Source: Paracidovorax avenae ATCC 19860
GTDB taxonomy: Bacteria; Pseudomonadota; Gammaproteobacteria; Burkholderiales; Burkholderiaceae_C
NCBI RefSeq assembly: GCF_000176855.2
Contig: NC_015138.1
Span: forward strand, 1,054,001 to 1,118,000
Length of the DNA: 64,000 bases
Direction: 5' to 3'
Shown in pieces: positions 52,095 to 61,305 of this stretch (the first letter of the stretch is position 1; every line of letters starts with the position of its first letter). Below the pieces are notes generated by a model, which saw nothing but the letters and a program-made list of their open reading frames with translations, ran no database searches and was not told the DNA's origin. Made by a program: the position numbers and the translations under genes.

Positions 52095-52120
52095 GCAAAC
52101 ATGCATGCATGTATGTTTGC
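52095..52120 (+). promoter_or_regulatory. 26-bp near-perfect palindrome upstream of mlaF
   Basis: Arms GCAAACAT (52095-52102) and ATGTTTGC (52113-52120) surround a centre that is itself nearly symmetric; only one base pair of thirteen breaks the symmetry. Core spacing resembles ACAT-n-CAT/ATG-n-ATGT operators of TetR/AcrR-type regulators. It sits 75 bases before the mlaF start. Confidence 0.6.
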
Positions 52121-52195
52121 GTTACCATCGCTCGCATCGCCATCGTCCGCAGCCGCGACAATACGTCCCCAACCGATATTTCCAACGCCCTCCGC

Positions 52196-53020
52196 ATGTC
52201 CGAAACCCCCCTGGTCGAACTGCGCAACGTCACGTTCTCGTATGGCGAGCGCCCGATCCTGCGCGATGTCTCGCTGCGCATTCCGCGCGGCAAGGTGACC
52301 GCGCTCATGGGCGCCTCCGGCGGGGGCAAGACCACGGTGCTGCGCCTCATCGGCGGCCAGCATCTCGCGCAGCAGGGCGAGGTCCTGGTGAACGGCCAGG
52401 ACGTCGCGCGCATGGACACGCAGCAGCTCTACGCCGCGCGCCGCCGCATGGGCATGCTGTTCCAGTTCGGGGCGCTCTTCACCGACATGAGCGTGTTCGA
52501 GAACGTGGCCTTCCCGCTGCGCGAGCACACCGACCTGTCCGAGGCGCTGGTGCGCGACATCGTGCTCATGAAGCTGCAGGCCGTGGGCCTGCGGGGCGCG
52601 CGCGATCTCATGCCCAGCCAGATCTCGGGCGGCATGGCGCGGCGCGTGGCGCTCGCGCGGGCCATTGCGCTCGACCCGGAGCTGATCCTCTACGACGAGC
52701 CTTTCGCCGGGCTCGACCCCATCTCGCTCGGCACGGCCGCGCAGCTGATCCGGCAAATGAACGACGCCATGGGCCTGACCACGCTGGTCGTGTCCCACGA
52801 CGTGGAGGAAACCTTCCGCGTGGCGGACCACGTCGTCATCCTCGGGCCGGGCGTGGTCGCGGCCCAGGGCACGCCCGACGAGGTCCGCGCCAGTACCGAC
52901 CCGCTGGTGCACCAGTTCGTGCATGCACTGCCCACCGGGCCGGTGCCGTTCCATTACCCCGGTCCTTCGGTGGCCGACGATTTCGGGCCGCTGGCCGGCC
53001 CGGGCGGAGGCGCGCGATGA
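52196..53020 (+). CDS. mlaF: Phospholipid ABC transporter ATP-binding protein MlaF
   Basis: A 274-residue ABC ATPase of the Mla system, which moves phospholipids between inner and outer membranes to keep outer-leaflet asymmetry. Walker A GASGGGKTT, signature ISGGMARRVALARAI (the Met-Ala-Arg form typical of MlaF), Walker B LILYDEPFAGLDP and switch VVSHDVEE are all visible. Start MSETPLVEL; an upstream in-frame ATG at 52109 lies inside the palindrome and has no homology value. Overlaps mlaE (ATGA). Confidence 0.95.
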   Translation: MSETPLVELRNVTFSYGERPILRDVSLRIPRGKVTALMGASGGGKTTVLRLIGGQHLAQQGEVLVNGQDVARMDTQQLYAARRRMGMLFQFGALFTDMSVFENVAFPLREHTDLSEALVRDIVLMKLQAVGLRGARDLMPSQISGGMARRVALARAIALDPELILYDEPFAGLDPISLGTAAQLIRQMNDAMGLTTLVVSHDVEETFRVADHVVILGPGVVAAQGTPDEVRASTDPLVHQFVHALPTGPVPFHYPGPSVADDFGPLAGPGGGAR

Positions 53021-53799
53021 GCTGGTGGAAACCTTCCGATGTCGGCTTCGCCACGCGCAGCCTGCTGGCGGACATGGGCCGGGCGGCGCGGCTGTTCGTG
53101 CGCCTGGCCGGCCTGATCGGCCCGACGCTGCAGCGCTTCGGGCTGGTGCGCGACCAGTTGCACTTCCTGGGCAACTATTCGCTGTCCATCATTTCCGTAT
53201 CGGGCCTGTTCGTGGGCTTCGTGCTGGGCCTGCAGGGCTACTACACGCTGCAGCGCTACGGCTCCGCACAGGCCCTGGGCCTGCTCGTGGCGCTGTCGCT
53301 GGTGCGCGAGCTCGGGCCTGTCGTTTCCGCGCTGCTGTTCGCGGGCCGCGCGGGCACCTCGCTCACTGCGGAGATCGGCCTCATGCGCGCGGGCGAGCAG
53401 CTCTCGGCCATGGAGATGATGGCCGTGGACCCGGTGCGCCGCATCCTGGCCCCGCGCTTCTGGGCCGGGGTGATCGCCATGCCGCTGCTGGCCGCGGTGT
53501 TCAGCGCTGTGGGCGTGATCGGCGGCTGGATCGTCGGCGTGGTCATGCTCGGCGTGGACGGCGGCGCCTTCTGGGGCCAGATGCAGAGCGGGGTGGACGT
53601 GTGGGCGGACGTGGGCAACGGCGTGCTCAAGAGCTTCGTCTTCGGCGTCACGGTCACCTTCATCGCGCTGCTGCAGGGCTACATCGCCAAGCCCACGCCC
53701 GAGGGCGTGTCCCGCGCCACCACCCGCACCGTGGTGATGGCCTCGCTCACGGTGCTGGGGCTGGATTTCCTGCTCACGGCCTGGATGTTCAGCATCTGA
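53017..53799 (+). CDS. mlaE: Phospholipid ABC transporter permease MlaE
   Basis: A 260-residue permease. LHFLGNYSLSIISVSGLFVGFVLGLQGYYTL, GPVVSALLFAGRAGTSLTAEIG and AMEMMAVDPVRRILAPRFWA are the hallmark segments of the MlaE/YrbE family. About five hydrophobic segments. Translationally coupled to mlaF; 39 bases before mlaD. Confidence 0.96.
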   Translation: MSWWKPSDVGFATRSLLADMGRAARLFVRLAGLIGPTLQRFGLVRDQLHFLGNYSLSIISVSGLFVGFVLGLQGYYTLQRYGSAQALGLLVALSLVRELGPVVSALLFAGRAGTSLTAEIGLMRAGEQLSAMEMMAVDPVRRILAPRFWAGVIAMPLLAAVFSAVGVIGGWIVGVVMLGVDGGAFWGQMQSGVDVWADVGNGVLKSFVFGVTVTFIALLQGYIAKPTPEGVSRATTRTVVMASLTVLGLDFLLTAWMFSI

Positions 53800-53838
53800 C
53801 GCGGCAGCGCCCAAGAACCCTTCAGAGAGAAAAACACC

Positions 53839-54330
53839 ATGCAGCATTCCAAGAACGACGTCTGGGTCGGCCTCTTCGTCCTCCTCGGCGGTGCGGCCCT
53901 GCTCTTCCTCGCCCTGCAGTCGGCCAACCTGCTGCGCGTGCAGTGGCAGTCCGGCTACCACGTCACCGCGCTCTTCGACAACATCGGCGGGCTCAAGCCC
54001 CAGTCCGCGGTGCGCAGCGCCGGCGTGGTGGTCGGCCGGGTGAACTCCATCACCTTCGACGACAAGACCTTCCAGGCCCAGGTGACGCTGGAGATGGACA
54101 AGCGCTACGCCTTCCCCAAGGACAGCTCGCTCAAGATCCTCACCAGCGGCCTGCTGGGAGACCAGTACATCGGCATCCAGGCGGGTGCCGACGAAAAGAA
54201 CCTCGCCGAGGGCGACCGCATCACGTCCACGCAGTCCGCCGTGGTGCTGGAAAACCTCATCGGCCAGTTCCTCTACGGCAAGGCCGAAGAGGGCGGTGGC
54301 GGGGCCTCCGCGGGCGGTTCCAAGAAATGA
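53839..54330 (+). CDS. mlaD: Phospholipid-binding MCE protein MlaD
   Basis: A 163-residue bitopic protein. The N-terminal membrane anchor (VGLFVLLGGAALLFLALQSANL) is followed by one MCE domain: ALFDNIGGLKPQSAVRSAGVVVGRV, then SSLKILTSGLLGDQYIGI. It forms the periplasmic hexameric ring on MlaFE. A Gly/Ser/Lys-rich tail ends the protein. AGAGAG lies upstream; its stop overlaps mlaA (ATGA). Confidence 0.96.
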   Translation: MQHSKNDVWVGLFVLLGGAALLFLALQSANLLRVQWQSGYHVTALFDNIGGLKPQSAVRSAGVVVGRVNSITFDDKTFQAQVTLEMDKRYAFPKDSSLKILTSGLLGDQYIGIQAGADEKNLAEGDRITSTQSAVVLENLIGQFLYGKAEEGGGGASAGGSKK

Positions 54331-55109
54331 CGACAACAATGATGACCACCAAATCCCAAGCTCTCCGGGCCCCGTCCCTGCGCGGCAGCGCATGCGCGCT
54401 GGCCGTGGCCTGCCTGTTGGCCGGCTGCGCGACCGGTCCCGACGCCAACCCGCGCGATCCGTTCGAGCCCTACAACCGCGGCATGACCCGGTTCAACGAC
54501 AAGGTGGACGACGTGCTGCTGCGGCCCGTCGCCACCGCCTATACCGAGGTCACCCCGCGCCTGGTGCGCACCGGCGTGAGCAACTTCTTCGCCAACCTCG
54601 GCGACCTGTGGTCCTTCGTGAACAACGCGCTGCAGCTGCGCGGGGAGGGCGCGCTCAACAGCATCGCGCGCTTCAGCGCGAACACCGTGTTCGGTATCGG
54701 CGGCCTGTTCGACGTCGCCACCGAGATGCGCATCGAGCGCTCGAAGCAGGATTTCGGCCTCACGCTCGGCCGCTGGGGCGTGCCTACGGGGCCGTACCTC
54801 GTGCTGCCGTTCCTGGGCCCCTCCACCGTGCGCGACACGGTGGCTCTGCCGGTGGATGCCAAGGGCAACCTCATCACCTATGTCGATCCGGTGTCGGACC
54901 GCAACGCCCTCTACGCCCTGAGTGCGGTGAACACGCGGGCCAACCTGCTGCGCGCGAGTTCGGTGCTGGACAGCGCAGCGCTCGACAAGTACAGCTTCAC
55001 GCGCGACGCCTACCTGCAGGTGCGCAGCCAGGCGGTGCAGACGGACCGGCGCAGCGAGGAACGCTACGACCAGGATGCCGGCAAGCTGCCCGAAGAGCCG
55101 AAGCCCTGA
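54327..55109 (+). CDS. mlaA: Outer-membrane phospholipid lipoprotein MlaA (VacJ)
   Basis: A 260-residue lipoprotein (lipobox LLAG-C34) that removes misplaced phospholipids from the outer leaflet and passes them to MlaC. The family start DPFEPYNRGMTRFND and the blocks ANLGDLWSFVNNALQ, DFGLTLGRWGVPTGPYLVLPFLGPS and VDPVSDRNALYAL are present. Several ATGs open the frame (54327, 54339, 54342); the first overlaps mlaD. In enterobacteria mlaA is unlinked; here it is inside the mla operon. Confidence 0.95.
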   Translation: MTTTMMTTKSQALRAPSLRGSACALAVACLLAGCATGPDANPRDPFEPYNRGMTRFNDKVDDVLLRPVATAYTEVTPRLVRTGVSNFFANLGDLWSFVNNALQLRGEGALNSIARFSANTVFGIGGLFDVATEMRIERSKQDFGLTLGRWGVPTGPYLVLPFLGPSTVRDTVALPVDAKGNLITYVDPVSDRNALYALSAVNTRANLLRASSVLDSAALDKYSFTRDAYLQVRSQAVQTDRRSEERYDQDAGKLPEEPKP

Positions 55110-55251
55110 GGGCTGCGGTGGAGCCCGGGACGGCGTTGCAGTTGCTTGCATCCGTGCACCGGGCAGACGCATGGGGGGCGGTACGCCCTCCCACAATCGA
55201 ACATGACATGGCGCGCCCCGCCGGGGACGCGCCTTCAGAAAGGAAACCGAT

Positions 55252-55908
55252 ATGACGATGAGCCGACGTACCCTGGGCCATGCCGCCCTCTGCACCGCCG
55301 CCGTGTTGTGGCTGGGCATGCCGGTGGCAGCCCTGGCCGCCGACGAAACGCCCGACGAACTGGTCAAGCGCCTGTCCACCGATGTGTTGAACACGGTGCG
55401 CAGCGACAAGAGCATCAAGTCGGGCGACATCAACAAGATCACCGCGCTGGTGGACAAGGTCATCCTGCCGCACGTGAACTTCCGCCGCATGACGGCTGCC
55501 GCGGTGGGCCCGGCCTGGCGCCAGGCCACGCCGCAGCAGCAGGCGCGCCTGCAGGACGAATTCAAGTCGCTGCTCGTGCGCACCTACTCGGGCGCCCTCA
55601 GCCAGGTCAACGACCTGTCGATCCAGGTCAAGCCCCTGCGCGCCGGCCCCGATGACAAGGACGTGCTCGTGCGTTCCGAGATCCTGGGCCGCGGCGACCC
55701 GATCCAGCTCGATTACCGCCTGGAGAAGACCCCCGGCGATGGCGCGGGCTGGAAGATCTACAACCTGAACGTGATGGGCGTGTGGCTGGTCGAGACCTAC
55801 CGCACCCAGTTCGCCCAGGAGATCAACGCCAAGGGCATCGATGGCCTCATCGAATCCCTGGCTGCTCGCAACAAGGCCAACGCCGCCGGCTCCGGCAAGG
55901 CGGGCTGA
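55252..55908 (+). CDS. mlaC: Periplasmic phospholipid carrier MlaC
   Basis: A 218-residue exported protein (signal ends near MPVAALAADE) that shuttles phospholipid between MlaA and MlaD. DKVILPHVNFRRMTAAAVG, VRTYSGALSQ and YRTQFAQEINAKGIDGLIE are conserved blocks. AAAGGAAAC lies before the ATG. The 142-base gap after mlaA shows no clear promoter. Confidence 0.95.
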   Translation: MTMSRRTLGHAALCTAAVLWLGMPVAALAADETPDELVKRLSTDVLNTVRSDKSIKSGDINKITALVDKVILPHVNFRRMTAAAVGPAWRQATPQQQARLQDEFKSLLVRTYSGALSQVNDLSIQVKPLRAGPDDKDVLVRSEILGRGDPIQLDYRLEKTPGDGAGWKIYNLNVMGVWLVETYRTQFAQEINAKGIDGLIESLAARNKANAAGSGKAG

Positions 55909-55928
55909 CGCATCGCGGGGCGCCTGCC

Positions 55929-56219
55929 ATGCTGGTCCTACCCACCGAGCTGACGCACCAGCAGGCCGAGGCCTGCCTGCGCATGCTGCTGCAGGGGCTC
56001 AAGGCGCACCGCGACGAGATCCTCGTCGTGGACGCCGCACCGCTTGCCACCTTCGACTCCTCGGCCCTGGCGGTGCTGCTCGAGTGCCGCCGCGCCGCGT
56101 TGCTGGAGAACCGGCGCTTCGAAGTGAAGGACCTGCCCGCGGGCCTGGCCAAATTGGCGGGGCTGTACGGGGTGGAGGAGTTGCTGGCCAGCCCGGCGGT
56201 GGCCGCAGCGGCGGATTGA
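55929..56219 (+). CDS. mlaB: STAS-domain protein MlaB
   Basis: A 96-residue STAS protein that binds and stabilises MlaF on the cytoplasmic side. The conserved loop ATFDSSALAVLLECRR holds the D-S-S segment of MlaB proteins. It starts 20 bases after mlaC. The gene order F-E-D-A-C-B is complete. Confidence 0.92.
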   Translation: MLVLPTELTHQQAEACLRMLLQGLKAHRDEILVVDAAPLATFDSSALAVLLECRRAALLENRRFEVKDLPAGLAKLAGLYGVEELLASPAVAAAAD

Positions 56220-56233
56220 ACTGAACGCGCGCC

Positions 56234-57838
56234 TCAGCGCGCGGCTTGCGGGCGCTCCTGCCACTGGCGCCAGAAGCTCTTCAGCCAGCCCGACAGGCTG
56301 AAGATGTCTTCCGTCACGTTCGCCACGTCGTCCTTCTTCCCGTGCTGCCGTAGCGCGGCCAGCCATTTCCGGGCGGCGGCGCGATCGACGCCGGTTCCGT
56401 GCCCGAACCACAGGGCCCTTATCAGGTAGCTGATCGCCAGCACGTCGTCCTCGCATGCCGCGTTGTACAGGTGCTCGAGCGCGGCTTCGAAATCCACGGG
56501 CCCGCCCTGGCCGCGGTACAGCAGGACGCCATAGACCGAGGTGGAGTCCACGCAGTCCATGGCGGCACCCTGGGCCGCATAGCGCCGCGCCTTGGCGAAA
56601 TCCCTGGGAATGCTGCCCTTTCCCTGCCAGTACGCCAGCACGGCATTCCAGATGGCGGCGTGGGAGCCCCATGCCAGTGCGCTCTCCCAGTAGGGCACGG
56701 CGGCTTCGGCATCCTTTGGCGTTCCCAGGCCGAGCGAGAAGTGGCAGCCGCGCTCGAACATCGCGTGCCCGCTGAATTGCTCTGCCCCCAGTTCGCACCA
56801 GCGCACTGCTTCGGCGGCCACGGCCGGGTCGCCCATGCGCGGCCGCAGGCGGTTGGCTGCAGTGGCGGCGGCATCGCCGTCTCCCAGGAGGGCCGCCTGC
56901 GCATAGGCGGCATCCGCCTCCCTGTCACGCCCGAGCGCGGCCAGGCTCGTGGCCAGGCGTTCATGGAGGTCCGGGGCTGGCTTGTGCGCAATCACGGCCT
57001 GCAATGATTCGACGGCTTCCGCATGCCGTTCCTGCTGCTGGAGGTACCGGCTGAGGCTTTGCAGTACCCGGGGCGACCGGGCGTGCCGGCTCGCGGCCAG
57101 CAGGGCTTGCGCCCGGTCGATCTGGCCTTCGCAGCACAGGATTTCCGCCTGGTGGCAGTCGTATGCGGCTTCGAGCATCGCGGCGGATTCCTCTGGCCAG
57201 TCCAGCGCATGGATGCGCCGGAAGAAGGCCTCCAGCGCTCCGTCCTCTCCGCCCCATTTGGGCTGTAGCGCCCACATGTGCGAGAGGCACACCTCCACGG
57301 AGTGCTCGATATGCCTTTCCGACAACGCGAGGAAGCTGTGGGGCAGGTCCAGGCTGCCTGCGGTTTCCAGGTGAATGCCGATGGAGAGTGCGCAATAGGG
57401 CCTGGGGCTCAGTTCGATGGCCCGGTAGAGGTAGGGCAGCGCTTTCTGGAAATAGGCATTCATCAGCGAAAACTGGGCTTCCGTGGTGAACTGCCGTGTC
57501 TGGATGCCGCGGGCACGCCAGCCGATGCGGAGAAAGTAATTGCCCGCCGCGAACTGGGCGAAGTAGTCCTCCGGAAACTCGCTGGCCCAGGCCAGTATCG
57601 CGGGCTCTGCGCTGCGCCGCTCGACGGAGGCCGCGGCGGCCTGCCTCAGGTACTCCGGCTCGCCGATGCGGCCGTTCTCGAAATCCTGCTGCAGGGCCTG
57701 GAAATGCCGTGCGGGTGTGCGGTAGTCGCCTTGCAGCAAGAGGGACTGGATGTCGTGCAGTTGCATGGAAGAGAGGGCTGGGGCCGGAGGGGCTATGGGC
57801 GAGGCCGCCGAGGTGGCATCGATGGGGTCGGCAAGCAT
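56234..57838 (-). CDS. Sel1/TPR-like repeat protein (possibly DUF4034)
   Basis: A 534-residue cytoplasmic protein on the strand opposite its neighbours, its stop only 14 bases from the mlaB stop. Residues about 70-140 (YFAQFAAGNYFLRIGWRARG, ALPYLYRAIELSPRPYCAL) resemble the DUF4034 region. Residues about 350-500 have Sel1-type A/G-rich repeats (AAVPYWESALAWGSHAAIWN, AKARRYAAQGAAMDCVDST, ALEHLYNAACEDDVLAISY). No signal peptide. ATG 57838 and ATG 57766 are both possible starts with weak ribosome sites. Such proteins are usually protein-interaction scaffolds; no specific role can be assigned. Confidence 0.75.
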   Translation of the reverse strand: MLADPIDATSAASPIAPPAPALSSMQLHDIQSLLLQGDYRTPARHFQALQQDFENGRIGEPEYLRQAAAASVERRSAEPAILAWASEFPEDYFAQFAAGNYFLRIGWRARGIQTRQFTTEAQFSLMNAYFQKALPYLYRAIELSPRPYCALSIGIHLETAGSLDLPHSFLALSERHIEHSVEVCLSHMWALQPKWGGEDGALEAFFRRIHALDWPEESAAMLEAAYDCHQAEILCCEGQIDRAQALLAASRHARSPRVLQSLSRYLQQQERHAEAVESLQAVIAHKPAPDLHERLATSLAALGRDREADAAYAQAALLGDGDAAATAANRLRPRMGDPAVAAEAVRWCELGAEQFSGHAMFERGCHFSLGLGTPKDAEAAVPYWESALAWGSHAAIWNAVLAYWQGKGSIPRDFAKARRYAAQGAAMDCVDSTSVYGVLLYRGQGGPVDFEAALEHLYNAACEDDVLAISYLIRALWFGHGTGVDRAAARKWLAALRQHGKKDDVANVTEDIFSLSGWLKSFWRQWQERPQAAR

Positions 57839-57871
57839 ATCCGCGCCAGACCCGTAAAATGGCCGGCTCCC

Positions 57872-58849
57872 ATGCCCGCAGTCTCCTTCCAGTCCGTCTC
57901 CAAGACCTACGACACGCCCAAAGGGCCCTTCCAGGCGCTCGACGGCGTGAGCCTCGACATCGAGGAGGGCGAGTTCTTCGGCCTGCTCGGGCCCAATGGC
58001 GCAGGCAAGACCACGCTCATCAGCATCCTCGCGGGCCTGTCCCGGGCCTCTGGCGGGCGCGTGCTGGTGCAGGGCAGCGACGTGCTCGCCGACTATGCCG
58101 ATGCGCGCCGCAAGCTCGGCATCGTGCCGCAGGAGCTCGTTTTCGATCCGTTCTTCAACGTGCGCGAGGCGCTGCGCATCCAGTCGGGCTATTTCGGCGT
58201 GAAGAACAACGACGCCTGGATCGACGAACTGCTCGAGAGCCTGGGCCTGGCCGACAAGGCCTCCGCCAACATGCGCCAGCTCTCGGGCGGCATGAAACGC
58301 CGCGTGCTCGTCGCGCAGGCGCTGGTGCACAAGCCGCCCATCATCGTGCTGGACGAGCCCACGGCCGGGGTCGATGTGGAACTGCGCCAGACCCTCTGGC
58401 ATTTCGTCGCGCGGCTCAACAAGGCGGGCCATACGGTGCTGCTCACCACACACTACCTGGAAGAGGCCGAGGCGCTCTGCAATCGCATCGCGATGCTCAA
58501 GCGCGGCCGGATGGTGGCGCTATCGACCACGTCCGAACTGCTGCAGGCCGCCTCCACGAACGTGCTGCGCTTCAAGACCGACGATGCGCTGCCCCCGGCG
58601 CTGGCCGCCGCCGCGCGCGTCACCGGCCGCGTGGTGCAGTTGCCCGCGCAGGACGCGGCGGACATCGAGCGCATCCTCTCCGGGCTGCGTGCCGCGGGCG
58701 TCGGCGTGCACGACGTCGAGATCCGCAAGGCGGACCTGGAGGACGTGTTCCTCAGCCTCATGGCCGAAGGGCGCTATCCCGATCCTGCGCGCGAGCCCGC
58801 TCCGGCGGACGAACCCGCGGAAACGCCCGAAGGCGGGGTGCGGCTATGA
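57872..58849 (+). CDS. ABC exporter ATP-binding protein (YadG/DrrA-like)
   Basis: A 325-residue ATPase: Walker A GPNGAGKTT, signature LSGGMKRRVLVAQAL, Walker B IIVLDEPTAGVD and switch His LLTTHYLEEAE. After the nucleotide-binding domain, a C-terminal region of about 90 residues ends in a disordered Pro/Glu-rich tail. Overlaps its permease gene (ATGA). A -10-like TAAAAT lies at 57855-57860. Together with the next gene it matches the YadG-YadH pair found near murA in many proteobacteria; substrate unknown. Confidence 0.93.
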   Translation: MPAVSFQSVSKTYDTPKGPFQALDGVSLDIEEGEFFGLLGPNGAGKTTLISILAGLSRASGGRVLVQGSDVLADYADARRKLGIVPQELVFDPFFNVREALRIQSGYFGVKNNDAWIDELLESLGLADKASANMRQLSGGMKRRVLVAQALVHKPPIIVLDEPTAGVDVELRQTLWHFVARLNKAGHTVLLTTHYLEEAEALCNRIAMLKRGRMVALSTTSELLQAASTNVLRFKTDDALPPALAAAARVTGRVVQLPAQDAADIERILSGLRAAGVGVHDVEIRKADLEDVFLSLMAEGRYPDPAREPAPADEPAETPEGGVRL

Positions 58850-59601
58850 CCGGCTGGCAGACCCTGTTCTACAAGGAGGTGCTGCGGTTCTGGAAGGTGA
58901 GCTTCCAGACCATCGCCGCCCCCGTGCTCACGGCCGTGCTCTACCTGCTGATCTTCGGCCATGTGCTGGAAGACCACGTCAAGGTCTATGACCGCCTGAG
59001 CTACACCGCATTCCTGGTGCCCGGCCTGGTGATGATGAGCGTGCTGCAGAACGCCTTCGCCAACAGCTCGTCGAGCCTTATCCAGAGCAAGATCATGGGC
59101 AACCTGGTGTTCGTGCTGCTCACGCCGCTGTCGCACTGGTCCTGGTTCTTCGCCTACGTGGGATCGTCCGTGGTGCGCGGCCTGGCCGTGGGGCTGGGCG
59201 TGTTCATTGCCACGCTCGGCTTCGCACGGCCGGAGTTCGCGGCGCCGCTGTGGATTGCCGCATTCGCACTCCTGGGGGCCGCGCTGCTGGCCACGCTGGG
59301 CCTGATCGCCGGGCTCTGGGCCGACAAGTTCGACCAGATGGCGGCGTTCCAGAACTTCATCATCGTGCCGATGACCTTCCTCTCGGGCGTGTTCTATTCC
59401 ATCCAGTCGCTGCCGCCTTTCTGGCAGACGGTGAGCCACCTGAATCCGTTCTTCTACATGATCGACGGGTTCCGCTACGGCTTCTTCGGGCAGAGCGATA
59501 CGTCGCCCTGGCTGAGCCTGGCCATCGTGGGCAGCGCCTGGCTGGCCGTGAGCGCGCTGGCCGTCCACCTGCTGCGCACCGGCTACAAGATCCGGAACTG
59601 A
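58846..59601 (+). CDS. ABC-2 type permease (YadH-like)
   Basis: A 251-residue inner-membrane exporter subunit with about six hydrophobic helices. The N-terminal amphipathic segment FYKEVLRFWKV and the late motif FLSGVFYSIQSLPPFWQ...NPFFYMIDGFRYGFFG are diagnostic of ABC-2 permeases of this class. Coupled to the ATPase. No ligand is known. Confidence 0.94.
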   Translation: MTGWQTLFYKEVLRFWKVSFQTIAAPVLTAVLYLLIFGHVLEDHVKVYDRLSYTAFLVPGLVMMSVLQNAFANSSSSLIQSKIMGNLVFVLLTPLSHWSWFFAYVGSSVVRGLAVGLGVFIATLGFARPEFAAPLWIAAFALLGAALLATLGLIAGLWADKFDQMAAFQNFIIVPMTFLSGVFYSIQSLPPFWQTVSHLNPFFYMIDGFRYGFFGQSDTSPWLSLAIVGSAWLAVSALAVHLLRTGYKIRN

Positions 59602-59677
59602 TGACCATCCTCCGGGGCGCGCGCACGCCAGGCGCCGCACGTGCGGCCGGTGCCCGTCCCCCACATGAACCACTGAC

Positions 59678-59926
59678 ATGACCGCCGACCAACTCAAAGA
59701 CCTGATCCGGGCGGGGCTGCCCTGCGAGCACCTCACGCTGGAAGGCGATGGCCGCCACTGGTATGCGACCATCGTCTCCGCGGAGTTCGAGGGCAAGCGT
59801 GCGATCCAGCGCCACCAGCGGGTGTACGCGACGCTGGGTAGCCGCATGCACACCGACGAGGTGCATGCGCTCTCCATGAAGACCTTCACACCCGCCGAAT
59901 GGGCCGCGCAGCCGCGCGGCGAATGA
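59678..59926 (+). CDS. ibaG: BolA/IbaG family protein
   Basis: An 82-residue BolA-fold protein with conserved [22 protein letters not shown] and [14 protein letters not shown] in the RHQ segment and the C-terminal H are candidate ligands for a [2Fe-2S] cluster shared with monothiol glutaredoxins. IbaG proteins lie just upstream of murA in many proteobacteria, as here (74 bases). Confidence 0.93.
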   Translation: MTADQLKDLIRAGLPCEHLTLEGDGRHWYATIVSAEFEGKRAIQRHQRVYATLGSRMHTDEVHALSMKTFTPAEWAAQPRGE

Positions 59927-60000
59927 ACGCAGGTCCCTTCCCGCTGCGCCATCCGCCGCAACGGCCCCTTTTCGTCCTCCAGACCCCAGAACAACAAGCC

Positions 60001-61305
60001 ATGGACCAACTCCAGATTCGCGGCGGCCGTGCCCTGAGCGGCGACGTGCCGATCTCCGGCGCGAAGAACGCCGCCTTGCCCGAGCTGTGCGCCGCGCTGC
60101 TCACGGCCGAGCCCGTCACCCTCCTGAACGTGCCGCGCCTGCAGGACGTGGCGACCATGCTGCAGCTCATCCGCAACATGGGGGTGGCGGCCGAGCATTC
60201 CCAGGGCGACGACCGGGCCAGCAGCGGCACGGTGCGCATCGATGCCGGCGCGCTGTCCACGCCCGAGGCGCCCTACGAACTGGTCAAGACCATGCGCGCG
60301 TCGGTGCTGGCGCTGGGCCCGCTGCTGGCGCGCTTCGGCGAGGCCACGGTGTCGCTGCCCGGTGGCTGCGCCATCGGCTCGCGCCCGGTGGACCAGCACA
60401 TCAAGGGCCTGTCGGCCATGGGCGCGGAGATCGTGGTGGAGCATGGCTACATGATCGCCCGGCTGCCCGAGGGCCGTTCGCGGCTGCAGGGCGCGCGCAT
60501 CACCACCGACATGGTGACGGTGACCGGCACCGAGAACCTGCTCATGGCGGCCACGCTGGCCGATGGCGAGACCGTGCTGGAGAACGCGGCCCAGGAGCCC
60601 GAGGTGGTGGACCTGGCCGAGATGCTCATCGCCATGGGCGCGCAGATCGAGGGCCATGGCACGAGCCGCATCCGGGTGCAGGGCGTGGAGCGCCTGCACG
60701 GCTGCACCCACCGCGTGGTGGCCGACCGCATCGAGGCCGGCACCTTCCTGTGCGCGGTGGCCGCCACGGGTGGCGAGGCGCTGCTGCGCCATGGCCGCGC
60801 CGACCACCTGGACGCCGTCATCGACAAGCTGCGCGATGCGGGCGTGACCGTGGAGTCCGTCGAGGGCGGCATCCGCGTGCGCAGCCCGGGGGCGGGCCAG
60901 TTGCGGGCGCAGAGCTTCCGTACCACCGAGTACCCGGGGTTCCCTACCGACATGCAGGCGCAGTTCATGGCGCTCAACGTGGTGGCCCAGGGCGCCTCGC
61001 GCGTGACCGAAACCATTTTCGAGAACCGCTTCATGCACGTCGATGAGCTGCTGCGCCTGGGCGCGCGCATCCAGGCCGACGGCAAGGTGGCGGTGATCGA
61101 GGGGCTGGGCGACACGGGCGCGCTGCTGTCGGGCGCCACCGTGATGGCCACCGACCTGCGCGCCTCCGCCAGCCTGGTGATCGCCGGCCTGGTGGCCACG
61201 GGCCAGACCACGGTGGACCGCATCTACCACCTCGACCGCGGCTACGACTGCATGGAAGGCAAGCTGCGCGCCCTGGGCGCCGATATCGAAAGGGTGAAGG
61301 CATGA
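60001..61305 (+). CDS. murA: UDP-N-acetylglucosamine 1-carboxyvinyltransferase
   Basis: A 434-residue enzyme for the first committed step of peptidoglycan synthesis. K22 and N23 in [12 protein letters not shown] bind substrate. The catalytic loop [14 protein letters not shown] carries C123, the cysteine attacked by fosfomycin, so no natural resistance substitution is seen here. [11 protein letters not shown] and [11 protein letters not shown] are further conserved. ATG 60001 starts the conserved domain; an earlier in-frame start lies within bolA. Overlaps hisG (ATGA). Confidence 0.97.
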   Translation: MDQLQIRGGRALSGDVPISGAKNAALPELCAALLTAEPVTLLNVPRLQDVATMLQLIRNMGVAAEHSQGDDRASSGTVRIDAGALSTPEAPYELVKTMRASVLALGPLLARFGEATVSLPGGCAIGSRPVDQHIKGLSAMGAEIVVEHGYMIARLPEGRSRLQGARITTDMVTVTGTENLLMAATLADGETVLENAAQEPEVVDLAEMLIAMGAQIEGHGTSRIRVQGVERLHGCTHRVVADRIEAGTFLCAVAATGGEALLRHGRADHLDAVIDKLRDAGVTVESVEGGIRVRSPGAGQLRAQSFRTTEYPGFPTDMQAQFMALNVVAQGASRVTETIFENRFMHVDELLRLGARIQADGKVAVIEGLGDTGALLSGATVMATDLRASASLVIAGLVATGQTTVDRIYHLDRGYDCMEGKLRALGADIERVKA

